A stretch of 14,026 bases of DNA, taken from positions 1 through 14,026 of the forward strand of contig JACZYK010000035.1 in the NCBI GenBank assembly GCA_022571135.1, in the 5' to 3' direction. Positions within the stretch are counted from its first letter, which is position 1. Every line of letters begins with the position of its first letter. Of this stretch, positions 1 through 7,098 are shown piece after piece. A program made the translations under genes and the position numbers. Origin of the DNA: Bacteroidota bacterium (lineage in GTDB: Bacteria; Bacteroidota; Rhodothermia; Rhodothermales; UBA10348). The notes under the pieces were generated by a model, which saw only the letters and a list, made by a program, of their open reading frames with translations, had not been told where the DNA came from and searched no databases.

Positions 1-1
1 A

Positions 2-337
2 CAGTCAACCCCCATGTATTCGGCCGTGAAAGTGGGGGGCGAGCGCCTCTACCGAAAGGCCAGAAGAGGAGAGAATGTCAAGACCCCGCTCAGGGTTGTC
101 ACTATTGAGTCGTTTAGTGTAGGTACACTGCAAGGCTCCGATCTTGATTTCGAGTTGAGCTGCTCGACAGGGACATACGTACGCGCGATCGCCAGTGAGT
201 TCGGTGAAAAGTTGGGCGTAGGCGCCCACCTTGTCGAGCTCCGTAGAATCAGAATAGGTGACCTTTCGGTCGAGAACGCCTGGAGCATCGAGGCATTAGC
301 ACGGAGCATCCACAAAGCAGGAGAGAGGTCAGTCTGA
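2..337 (+). CDS. truB: tRNA pseudouridine(55) synthase TruB, 3' part (5' end outside window)
   Basis: TruB isomerises U55 to pseudouridine in the T-arm of tRNAs in the cytoplasm. The frame is open from base 2 to the TGA at 335-337, so only the C-terminal 111 codons are present. The visible part opens with the family block QSTPMYSAVKVGGERLYR (2-55), where TruB proteins carry 'PPMYSAVKV.G.RLYE.AR.G'. It also has STGTYVRAIASEFGEKLG (167-220) and a following block resembling the family's 'GA.L..LRR...G.F....A'. The catalytic aspartate lies upstream of the window and cannot be checked. An ATG at 14-16 is internal to the conserved block and is not the true start. ribF follows after 4 nt, which suggests one transcript. 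truB-ribF-rpsO-pnp is a widespread bacterial order. Confidence 0.93.
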   Translation, partial: QSTPMYSAVKVGGERLYRKARRGENVKTPLRVVTIESFSVGTLQGSDLDFELSCSTGTYVRAIASEFGEKLGVGAHLVELRRIRIGDLSVENAWSIEALARSIHKAGERSV

Positions 338-341
338 TCCG

Positions 342-1280
342 TTGGAGCGCATCCACGACATAACAAGCATTAACCGGGAAGAGCGCTCAGTCGTGACGGT
401 GGGAACGTTCGACGGCGTGCATCTCGGTCATCGGGCGATCTTCGACTATTTGATCGCGCGTGCTAAGGAGGCGAATGTCCTCAGTACTCTCGTTACGTTC
501 GATCCACATCCGAGAGAGATCGTGTACGGTGAGTCAGTCCCCCTTCTTACTACGATGGAGGAGAAAGCCGCCATTTGTGAGAGAATCGGGATTGATCGAT
601 TCGTGGTCGTACCGTTTACCGAGACCTTTTCAGAGCTATCACCAGAGTCGTTTATCAGAGAAGTACTGGTCGATCGCCTCGGAATACAGAAGATCGTTGT
701 CGGACACGATCACGGGTTCGGAAAAGGTCGATCAGGAGACGAGGCCCTCCTTCTATCCCTGTCGATCACGCACGACTTCTCAGTTGATGTCATCCCATCC
801 GTTCTTTTACCCGAAGGGAAGGTTTCATCCTCGGCCATCCGCAAATTGATCGCAAATGAAGGGGATGTTAAATCTGGAGCCCGGATGCTCGGATACTATT
901 ACGGTTTTGAATCTCGCGTAATCAGGGGTCTTGGAAGGGGCAGGATCATTGGATTCCCAACGGCAAATCTGCAACCGGATGACCCGCATAAGATCATACC
1001 CGCCATGGGTGTTTATGCCGTATTCGTAACTGTAGAGGGGCATTCGTCCCGCTTAGACGGAATGATGAATATCGGGACCAGACCCACTTTCGAGGACGCC
1101 GGGCGACACATCGAAGTCCACATTCTGGATTTCGACATGGACATCTACGGTCGCCAACTACGCCTGGAGTTTGTAGACAGAATTCGCTCAGAACGAGCGT
1201 TTGAGGGAGTCGATGCTCTTGCCAGGCAACTTAACGATGACAAGAGGCGTTGTAGCGCCGCGCTGAGGGAGCAACCCTGA
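342..1280 (+). CDS. ribF: Bifunctional riboflavin kinase / FAD synthetase
   Basis: RibF phosphorylates riboflavin to FMN and adenylylates FMN to FAD. The 312-residue product has the usual length of about 310. The N-terminal nucleotidyltransferase domain shows GTFDGVHLGH (21-30), with the HxGH-type ATP site at 27-30, and VGHDHGFGKGRSGD (120-133), the counterpart of the family's 'VG.D..FG..R.GD'. SSSAIRKLI is at 162-170. The C-terminal flavokinase domain shows GRGRIIGFPTANL (198-210) and MNIGTRPTF (242-250), then a conserved 'H..DF..D.YG' stretch. The start is TTG at 342, because no better in-frame start precedes the conserved block. A purine-rich stretch, GAGAGAGG (321-328), lies a little far upstream as a possible ribosome binding site. 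It begins 4 nt after truB stops and is followed by a structured spacer before rpsO. Confidence 0.95.
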   Translation: MERIHDITSINREERSVVTVGTFDGVHLGHRAIFDYLIARAKEANVLSTLVTFDPHPREIVYGESVPLLTTMEEKAAICERIGIDRFVVVPFTETFSELSPESFIREVLVDRLGIQKIVVGHDHGFGKGRSGDEALLLSLSITHDFSVDVIPSVLLPEGKVSSSAIRKLIANEGDVKSGARMLGYYYGFESRVIRGLGRGRIIGFPTANLQPDDPHKIIPAMGVYAVFVTVEGHSSRLDGMMNIGTRPTFEDAGRHIEVHILDFDMDIYGRQLRLEFVDRIRSERAFEGVDALARQLNDDKRRCSAALREQP

Positions 1281-1354
1281 GGGGAAGACCCCGCGACACG
1301 GGCGAAATGCCCGAATAACATAGAATTCGGTCCCGCAAATGGGATTCGAGTTCT
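1281..1354 (+). promoter_or_regulatory. Structured leader of rpsO: three consecutive stem-loops (terminator, attenuator or S15 operator candidate)
   Basis: Three inverted repeats follow the ribF stop. Hairpin 1 is GGGG (1281-1284) with CCCC (1289-1292) around the tetraloop AAGA. Hairpin 2 is CGGGC (1299-1303) with GCCCG (1309-1313) around GAAAT. Hairpin 3 is the longest: 1322-1334 pairs with 1341-1354 as about 13 base pairs, including two G-U pairs and one bulged T, around GCAAAT (1335-1340). It is followed by TTCTTTA. Hairpin 3 plus its T-rich tail could terminate the ribF transcript weakly. S15 is known to repress its own mRNA by binding structured leaders in several phyla, so an autoregulatory role is also plausible. 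Pairing was done by eye and the function is inferred. Confidence 0.4.
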
Positions 1355-1366
1355 TCTTTAGCATGG

Positions 1367-1372
1367 TATAAT
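1367..1372 (+). promoter_or_regulatory. TATAAT box, possible -10 element for rpsO
   Basis: A perfect TATAAT lies 17 nt before the rpsO GTG. No good -35 hexamer sits at the right distance; TTCGAG at 1345-1350 is a poor match. Initiation from this box would start near 1379, inside the ribosome binding site, leaving a very short leader. It may therefore be fortuitous, or the transcript may come from farther upstream. Confidence 0.2.
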
Positions 1373-1389
1373 CTAAAGAGGATCTCATT

Positions 1390-1656
1390 GTGATTTCGAA
1401 AGAAGTAAAACAGGGTCTCGTCGACAAGTTCGGAAAGAGCAATTCGGATACCGGAATACCTGAAGTCCAGATCGCCATCTTCAGCACTCGTATCGCCGAC
1501 CTGACCGATCACTTGAAAACGCACCCTAAAGACCATTCGACCCGTCACGGTCTTCTCAAAATGGTCGGAAAGCGGCGCAGACTCCTTAACTATCTGATGG
1601 ATCGCGATATCGAACGATATCGTGCCATCATCGCAGAACTTGGTATTAGAAAATAG
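1390..1656 (+). CDS. rpsO: 30S ribosomal protein S15
   Basis: S15 is a primary 16S rRNA-binding protein of the small-subunit platform. The 88-residue product matches the family length of 88-89. Family hallmarks are visible: SDTGIPEVQIAIFSTRI (about 19-35), LTDHLKTHPKDHSTRHGLL (about 37-55) with the conserved His/Asp rRNA-contact residues, and KRRRLLNYL (about 60-68). The start is GTG at 1390, preceded at good spacing by AAGAGGA (1375-1381), a convincing ribosome binding site. The spacer upstream is structured and may hold its own control region. pnp follows 61 nt downstream, as in the classic rpsO-pnp operon. Confidence 0.97.
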   Translation: MISKEVKQGLVDKFGKSNSDTGIPEVQIAIFSTRIADLTDHLKTHPKDHSTRHGLLKMVGKRRRLLNYLMDRDIERYRAIIAELGIRK

Positions 1657-1717
1657 TCAGAATCAGGTCCGAAACAATGTTTGTGTAGGAAAGGAAAACT
1701 AAGAGGCAAAAGACAAC

Positions 1718-3994
1718 ATGTCAGTCGAAATTATCAGGGAAGTAGAATTTAGTCCGGGAAAGTTTTTATCACTCGAAACAGGACGCCTTGCAAAACAGGC
1801 ATCAGGCGCTGTCGTCGTTCGTATGGGCGAAACGATGGTGCTCTGTACGGCAGTGTTAAATAGTGAAGCACGAGTAGGACAGAACTTCCTTCCGCTTACT
1901 GTCGACTATCGCGAAAATTTTTCAGCCGGGGGAAAGATTCCCGGTGGATTTATCAAAAAAGAAGGTAGATCCACGGACAAGGAAATCATATCGTCTCGTA
2001 TTATCGATCGGGCGCTCCGTCCGATGTTCGTGGACGGGTTTTTCAATGAGGTACAGGTGATCACCACCGTTATTTCGGCGGATCCTGAAATCGATGGAGA
2101 CGTGCTTGCAGGTGTGGGAGCTTCGGCGGCTTTGTCGCTTGCCGGAGCACCATTCGACGGACCGATTGCAGAGGTTCGTGTGGGGCGCGTTAACGGGGAG
2201 TTTATCGTAAACCCCACGATCCCGGAGTTGGAAGAATCAGATATAAATCTGATTGTTGCAGGCAAGATGGATGCCATCGTGATGGTGGAAGGCGAAATGA
2301 ATGAGATCTCCGAAGAGGAGATGCTCGACGCACTCGAGGTCGGACACAAGGCAGTCAAGATTCTGTGCCAGGCTCAACTCGACCTCGTAGCTGACGCCGG
2401 AGGGGCGAAGGAGTTTACCTATTCGACCGTTACGATATCGGATGATATTGTATCTCAGGTGAGAAAGGTCGCAGGTGATCGACTCGAGGCCCACATCCGA
2501 GCTCCATACGATAAAGAGAGCTACTACGGTGGAATTGATGCGATAAAAAAGGAGATGCTCGAGCATTTTCTGGGCAAGAGCGACCTTGAAGCATCGATCG
2601 AGCAGGCCGAAGAGACTGACGACGGATTTACGGCGAAGGATATCAACGGGGCCGTAGGAGAAATCCAGAAGGAAATCATCCGTGAAATGATTTTGGCTGA
2701 TGCCCGTCGGATTGACGGTCGGGGCCTGACGGATATTCGCGACATCTGGACGGATGTCAATTATCTTCCGCGTGTTCATGGTTCAGCAGTATTCACGAGG
2801 GGTGAAACCCAGGTCATGTCTTCCGTGACTCTCGGGACGGGAAGGGATGCGCAGTCGGTCGATCAGGTCTTCGACACGACGGATCGTCGATTCTATCTGC
2901 ACTACAGCTTTCCACCTTTCAGTGTCGGCGAGGCGCGTTTTCTGCGCGGCCCGGGGAGGCGCGAAATCGGACACGGTCTGCTCGCGGAGAGAGCGCTGGC
3001 GGGGATGCTTCCGGACGAGCATGACTTCCCCTACACCATCAGGATAAATTCCGATGTGTTGGAATCGAACGGCTCATCTTCGATGGCGAGTGTGTGTTCG
3101 GGGTCGATGGCGCTTATGGACGCGGGTGTCCCTGTCAAGAAGGCAGTTGCCGGGATTGCGATGGGTCTGATCGGTGACGGCAAGCGGACAGCTATTCTTA
3201 GTGACATTCTTGGGACCGAAGACCATATTGGCGATATGGACTTCAAGCTGGCGGGCACGCGGGATGGTATCACGGCGTGCCAGATGGATATCAAGATCAC
3301 GGGGTTGACTCGCGACGTGATGGGGAACGCACTGCATCAGGCCAAGGATGGACGAATCCACATTCTCGATATAATGGCTGAGGGTATTGCTGAGCCGCGA
3401 GAAGATCTTTCTCCGTACGCGCCCAGGCTCACCCAGATTACGATCGATGCCAGCTTTATTGGCGCAATCATCGGTCCGGGAGGCAAGGTAATTCAGGGCA
3501 TTCAGCGCGATACGAATACAACTATCGAGATTAACGAGGAGGATGGTCTGGGTTTCGTGACGGTTGCGGCTACGAACGGAGAGGACGCGGCGGCAGCACT
3601 TGAGATTATCAAGGGAATAGTCACCGTACCGGAAGAAGGCGAAGATTACGAAGGCACGGTGCGCAAGGTAGAAGGATTCGGAGCCATCATCGAAATCTTG
3701 CCCGGGAAAGAAGGCCTGCTCCATGTTTCCGAATTGGATTACGGCTACGTGGAAAGAGTGGAGGATTACGTCCAGGTCGGGGACAAGGTAAAAGTGAAAC
3801 TGATTGAGGTTCGCGACGACGGCAAACTTCGATTCAGCCGCAAGCCGTTCCTCGAGAAACCGGAAGGTTACGAGGAGCGCCCTCCGAGGAGTGACCGCAG
3901 AGACGGAGGACGTGGAGGCCGCGACCGACGCGGCGGCGGTCGTGATTACAGGGGTGGACGGGATCGAGGAGGAGGCCGCGGAGATCGCCGATAA
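1718..3994 (+). CDS. pnp: Polynucleotide phosphorylase (polyribonucleotide nucleotidyltransferase) with RGG-type tail
   Basis: PNPase degrades RNA 3' to 5' by phosphorolysis as a homotrimer and can also add tails. The product is 758 residues, against 711 in E. coli. Domains in order are RNase PH 1 (about 10-145), helical linker (about 240-325), catalytic RNase PH 2 (about 330-555), KH (about 568-635, with IIGPGGK at 584-590) and S1 (about 641-708). In RNase PH 2 the loop GEARFLRGPGRREIGHG (404-420) and the phosphate-binding SSS (453-455) are present. D502, D508 and K510 align by motif with E. coli D486, D492 and K494, so the enzyme should be active. Residues 719-758 form an Arg/Gly/Asp-rich tail with repeated RGG and GGR. 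AAGAGG (1701-1706) serves as ribosome binding site. The gene is probably cotranscribed with rpsO. Confidence 0.98.
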   Translation: MSVEIIREVEFSPGKFLSLETGRLAKQASGAVVVRMGETMVLCTAVLNSEARVGQNFLPLTVDYRENFSAGGKIPGGFIKKEGRSTDKEIISSRIIDRALRPMFVDGFFNEVQVITTVISADPEIDGDVLAGVGASAALSLAGAPFDGPIAEVRVGRVNGEFIVNPTIPELEESDINLIVAGKMDAIVMVEGEMNEISEEEMLDALEVGHKAVKILCQAQLDLVADAGGAKEFTYSTVTISDDIVSQVRKVAGDRLEAHIRAPYDKESYYGGIDAIKKEMLEHFLGKSDLEASIEQAEETDDGFTAKDINGAVGEIQKEIIREMILADARRIDGRGLTDIRDIWTDVNYLPRVHGSAVFTRGETQVMSSVTLGTGRDAQSVDQVFDTTDRRFYLHYSFPPFSVGEARFLRGPGRREIGHGLLAERALAGMLPDEHDFPYTIRINSDVLESNGSSSMASVCSGSMALMDAGVPVKKAVAGIAMGLIGDGKRTAILSDILGTEDHIGDMDFKLAGTRDGITACQMDIKITGLTRDVMGNALHQAKDGRIHILDIMAEGIAEPREDLSPYAPRLTQITIDASFIGAIIGPGGKVIQGIQRDTNTTIEINEEDGLGFVTVAATNGEDAAAALEIIKGIVTVPEEGEDYEGTVRKVEGFGAIIEILPGKEGLLHVSELDYGYVERVEDYVQVGDKVKVKLIEVRDDGKLRFSRKPFLEKPEGYEERPPRSDRRDGGRGGRDRRGGGRDYRGGRDRGGGRGDRR

Positions 3995-4001
3995 TCGTAT
4001 C

Positions 4002-4077
4002 GGGGCAGCTCTTCCGTCGATGACCGGGCTGCCAAAAATTCATAAGGGGCGGATGTCGAGAGATTTCCGCCTTCTAT
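4002..4077 (+). terminator. Two hairpins after pnp, candidate transcription end
   Basis: The 110-nt spacer between pnp and the M16 gene holds two inverted repeats. The first pairs GGCAGCTC (4004-4011) with GGGCTGCC (4026-4033), 8 bp with one wobble, and is followed by AAAAATT, not T residues. The second pairs GGGGCGGA (4046-4053) with TCCGCCTT (4066-4073), six Watson-Crick pairs plus two wobbles, and is followed by CTATGT. Neither has a proper U-tract. They may act as a weak terminator, or as 3' stabilising structures that block exonucleases. The assignment was made by eye. Confidence 0.3.
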
Positions 4078-4104
4078 GTATCGAAGGGAACGGAGAAAAT
4101 CAGG

Positions 4105-5364
4105 GTGGCTTCGGTGGACGAGTCCAATCAGTTATTCGGAAAAACCGACCTTCACAATGGAGTACGGGTGGTTACCGAGACAATACCTTCTGTACGTTCT
4201 GTTTCGGTCGGGGCGTGGATTGAAGCCGGCAGCCGTGACGAGATCGATGAAGACGCGGGCATGTGCCATTTCATCGAGCACATGGTGTTCAAGGGGACGA
4301 AAACGCGACGGATGCACCAGATTGCCGAGCGGATGGAAAGCGTCGGAGGCTATCTGAATGCCTTTACGACCAAGGAGTACACCTGCTATTACGCTCGAGC
4401 TCTCGATGAGCACCTCGATCGGTCGATAGAAACTGTGACAGATCTCATTCTGGTTCCGACATTTCCGTCAAAGGAGCTTGAGAAGGAAAAGGATGTCGTT
4501 ATCGAAGAGATGCGGATGTATGAAGACACTCCCGAAGATTACGCGTTCGACCTTCTGGATAAGGTGCTCTATGACGGGCAGTCCATGGGACGGCCCATCA
4601 TCGGCTTGGAGTCTTCAGTCAGATCCTTCAATCGCGACCGGCTTCTGGATTATGTCAAATCGCACTACACACCGAATCGGACTATAATCGCTGTCGTAGG
4701 CAACGTCAGGCACGACAAAGTCGTCCGCCTGGTCGAAAAAAGCATGGGACAAGCCCGTCGCGTGTCCGAGCGGAACGATCGGAGTCCGCTAACTACCGGG
4801 CGATCGGAAACGATTCGGGTTCGAAAGCCGATTCAGCAGGCGCATCTCATACTCGGAACCAGAAGTTACAGCGTTCACCACCCTCATAGATTTGCGCTTT
4901 CCGTTCTCAACACGATTCTCGGTGGTGGTATGTCGAGTCTCCTGAACCAGAATATCAGAGAGAAGTACGGCTATTGCTACAACATCTATTCCTTTCTGAA
5001 TGCGCACTCCGATACCGGGGAGTTCGGCGTCTACATGGGTACGGACGCTTCCAGAATAGACCGTGCGAGGAAACTTCTTATCAGGGAGTTGAACAGGCTG
5101 GTTCAGGATCAGGTGAGCGCTCGAAAGCTAAAACAGGCAATAAATCAAGTAAAGGGATCGATTATGCTCGGCCTTGAGAGCATGGGAAGTCGCATGATGC
5201 GCATCGGCAGACAGGAGCTATATTACCATCGCTACTATTCGTTGGATGAAATCATCGAGCGGGTCGAGTCGGTAACGACTTCTGAGATCCTGACAGTAGC
5301 TCAGGATCTTCTCGATCCCGACAGGTTCTCTCTCGTCGAGTTGATTCCGGACGCCCGGACCTAG
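4105..5364 (+). CDS. M16 family zinc metallopeptidase (insulinase/mitochondrial-processing-peptidase type)
   Basis: This is a single-unit M16B-like peptidase of 419 residues, a type that usually works as a dimer forming a closed proteolytic chamber. The inverted zinc motif HFIEH (55-59) is present, and E135 in VVIEEM lies 76 residues after H59, the spacing of the third zinc ligand in processing peptidases. The C-terminal half has the 'LGGGMSS' block (272-278), then IREKYGYCYNI. R285 and Y292 match in spacing the substrate-contacting Arg/Tyr pair of insulysin. The usual 'SSR' is SSL here (L279). There is no clear signal peptide, so a cytoplasmic location is likely. The start is GTG at 4105, with CGGAG (4091-4095) at good spacing. 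M16 genes commonly follow pnp in many bacteria. The substrate is unknown. Confidence 0.93.
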   Translation: MASVDESNQLFGKTDLHNGVRVVTETIPSVRSVSVGAWIEAGSRDEIDEDAGMCHFIEHMVFKGTKTRRMHQIAERMESVGGYLNAFTTKEYTCYYARALDEHLDRSIETVTDLILVPTFPSKELEKEKDVVIEEMRMYEDTPEDYAFDLLDKVLYDGQSMGRPIIGLESSVRSFNRDRLLDYVKSHYTPNRTIIAVVGNVRHDKVVRLVEKSMGQARRVSERNDRSPLTTGRSETIRVRKPIQQAHLILGTRSYSVHHPHRFALSVLNTILGGGMSSLLNQNIREKYGYCYNIYSFLNAHSDTGEFGVYMGTDASRIDRARKLLIRELNRLVQDQVSARKLKQAINQVKGSIMLGLESMGSRMMRIGRQELYYHRYYSLDEIIERVESVTTSEILTVAQDLLDPDRFSLVELIPDART

Positions 5365-5384
5365 ACGATTACAGGACACTGCAC

Positions 5385-6317
5385 ATGAGTCGTATTCTGG
5401 TCACCGGAGGAGCTGGTTTTATTGCTTCTCACATATCCGATGCTCTGCTGGAGCGCGGGAACGAGGTACACGTTCTGGATGATCTCTCCGGAGGTAAACT
5501 GGAGAACGTCCCCAATGCCGCCGTATTTCACGAAATGGATATCAGGTCTGAAGAGACCGCCGAACTGTTTGAATCCGTAGGTTTCGACGTACTAATGCAC
5601 TGTGCGGCTCAGATGGATGTCCGGCGATCGGTCGCCGATCCGTCGTTCGATGCGGACGTCAATCTTCGCGGGCTTCTGAACCTCATGGAATCCGGCCGAC
5701 ACAACTATCTGAAGAAAGTCGTATTTGCCTCAACGGGCGGGGCCATATACGGTGATCCGGACTACGTACCCCAGGACGAAGAACACCCCCTGAGACCTCT
5801 TTCGCCATATGGCATCGCGAAGCTCTCGTCAGAACATTACCTGGAGTTCTATCATCACACGTACGGAATAGATTTCGTCTCTCTTCGGTTCGGAAACGTT
5901 TACGGACCGCGCCAGAATCCGCACGGAGAAGCCGGCGTGGTTGCCATTTTCACGGAGCGCCTTCTCGTCGGTGCACCGGCGTTCATAAACGGCGACGGCA
6001 ATCAGACGCGGGATTATGTCTTTGTAGAAGACGTCGTACGTGCCAACATGCTGGCGCTGGATCATCCAGGTTCCGGCATCTTCAACATTGGAACGGCCAT
6101 CGAGACGGACGTAAACGAATTATTCAGAATAATTCGGGACGAAATCGATCCAACCTGCGAAGAGCGTCATGCGGACGCCAAGCCGGGAGAGCAGATGCGG
6201 AGTGTACTTTCATTCGAGAAAGCCATGGCTGAACTCGGATGGGAACCAGAAGTGGACGTCAGGGACGGCCTTGAGCGTACCGTTCACTGGTTCAGGGAGC
6301 ACTTGTCCACCTCATAA
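5385..6317 (+). CDS. NAD-dependent nucleotide-sugar epimerase, UDP-glucose 4-epimerase (GalE)-like
   Basis: This is an extended short-chain dehydrogenase of 310 residues, the length of GalE-like enzymes that interconvert UDP-glucose and UDP-galactose or related sugars. The NAD-binding start VTGGAGFIAS (6-15) carries alanine where most members have the last glycine of GxxGxxG. D32-D33 follow beta-strand 2 and probably bind the adenosine ribose. STGGAIYG (116-123) supplies the catalytic Ser/Thr, and Y142 with K146 form YxxxK in SPYGIAK. FGNVYGPRQNPHGEAG (169-184) and NGDGNQTRDYVFVEDV (202-217) are typical of the GalE/WbpP branch. The ATG at 5385 follows AGGA (5373-5376). The gene starts 20 nt after the M16 gene and is probably cotranscribed. 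Exact sugar specificity cannot be told from sequence alone. Confidence 0.88.
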   Translation: MSRILVTGGAGFIASHISDALLERGNEVHVLDDLSGGKLENVPNAAVFHEMDIRSEETAELFESVGFDVLMHCAAQMDVRRSVADPSFDADVNLRGLLNLMESGRHNYLKKVVFASTGGAIYGDPDYVPQDEEHPLRPLSPYGIAKLSSEHYLEFYHHTYGIDFVSLRFGNVYGPRQNPHGEAGVVAIFTERLLVGAPAFINGDGNQTRDYVFVEDVVRANMLALDHPGSGIFNIGTAIETDVNELFRIIRDEIDPTCEERHADAKPGEQMRSVLSFEKAMAELGWEPEVDVRDGLERTVHWFREHLSTS

Positions 6318-6349
6318 TTATCACCTTTCACGTGGGTGTCCAGACGTCA

Positions 6350-7093
6350 ATGTATCGAATTCGTCTGCAGCAGTTCGAGGGCCCTCTCGATCTGCTGCTC
6401 TTCTTTATAAGAAGGGACGAGCTGGATATCTATGACATTCCTATTGCCGGCATTACGGACGAGTTTCTTAACTATGTCCGGTACCTGGAAGAGATAGACC
6501 TCGATGGCGTTGGAGATTTTCTTTATATGGCAGCCGTCCTGATCAACATCAAAACCAGGATGTTGCTCCCGTCACAGGAAAAGGACGAGAAAGGAGAGCC
6601 TCTTGATCCTCGCCGCGAGCTGGTCGAGCGACTTCTGGAATACATTCAGTTCAAGGAAGCGTCAGAAGAACTCGTGGTGAAAATGGACCGGCGCTCAGAA
6701 CAGTATACGAGAGGACGGGCCTCGGGGGCTGATGCGTTCGGCAAGCCTCTCGCAGACGAATTGATCGATGCGACGGTTTTCGACCTGGTATCGGCACTTC
6801 GCCGAGTACTGACCCATGCTCCGGAGGAAGTTTCTCACGAGGTGGTGGCAGAGGAGTATTCGCTCGAAGATCAACAGGATTATCTTCGCGAAACGCTCCG
6901 TGCTGGTGATAAATCATCGTTTGCCGCACTGGCGTCAGGAAAGAGCAGAGCCTTTATCATAGTGACCTTTCTGGCAGTACTGGAGCTCGCCCGGATGGGT
7001 GAGATCGACATATTCCTTGGATCGGCGCCTGACGATTTCTTCATAGAAATCAAGAAGAAGAACCCGGGAGATTATACATTGCCACGAGCCTGA
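6350..7093 (+). CDS. scpA: Segregation and condensation protein A (kleisin)
   Basis: ScpA is the kleisin that bridges the SMC heads and, with ScpB, forms the bacterial condensin used in chromosome organisation and segregation. The ATG at 6350 gives 247 residues beginning MYRIRLQQFEGPLDLLLFFI, the near-invariant ScpA N-terminus. RRDELDIYDIPIAGITDEFL follows, with 'AAVLINIKTRMLLP' at about 61-74. The C-terminal part (about 190-245) is the expected winged-helix region, including 'IIVTFLAVLELARMGEI'. A GTG at 6332 would add six residues (MGVQTS) but lies outside the conserved region. Neither start has a clear ribosome binding site. scpB follows after 5 nt, so the two are almost certainly translated from one message. 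Confidence 0.93.
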   Translation: MYRIRLQQFEGPLDLLLFFIRRDELDIYDIPIAGITDEFLNYVRYLEEIDLDGVGDFLYMAAVLINIKTRMLLPSQEKDEKGEPLDPRRELVERLLEYIQFKEASEELVVKMDRRSEQYTRGRASGADAFGKPLADELIDATVFDLVSALRRVLTHAPEEVSHEVVAEEYSLEDQQDYLRETLRAGDKSSFAALASGKSRAFIIVTFLAVLELARMGEIDIFLGSAPDDFFIEIKKKNPGDYTLPRA

Positions 7094-7098
7094 GACGT

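Noticed and set aside
3370..3375. TATAAT-like boxes inside genes (also near 4682 and 9180)
   Set aside because: They arise from ordinary codons such as GAT ATA ATG within conserved protein motifs and have no -35 partner.
3074..3724. A 216-codon open frame on the - strand inside pnp
   Set aside because: It lies opposite the catalytic and KH domains of an unambiguous gene, has no recognisable domain, and is explained by the codon bias of the + strand gene.
3804..4223. A 139-codon + strand frame overlapping the pnp 3' end and the start of the M16 gene
   Set aside because: It is out of frame with two well-supported genes, is low in complexity where it shadows the RGG tail, and resembles no family. 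It does not explain the 3995-4104 spacer.
6332..6349. GTG start for scpA with an adjacent CACGTG palindrome (6330-6335)
   Set aside because: ScpA proteins typically begin at the MYR..L..FEGPLDLLL block. The hexamer palindrome is a common chance occurrence without a partner site.
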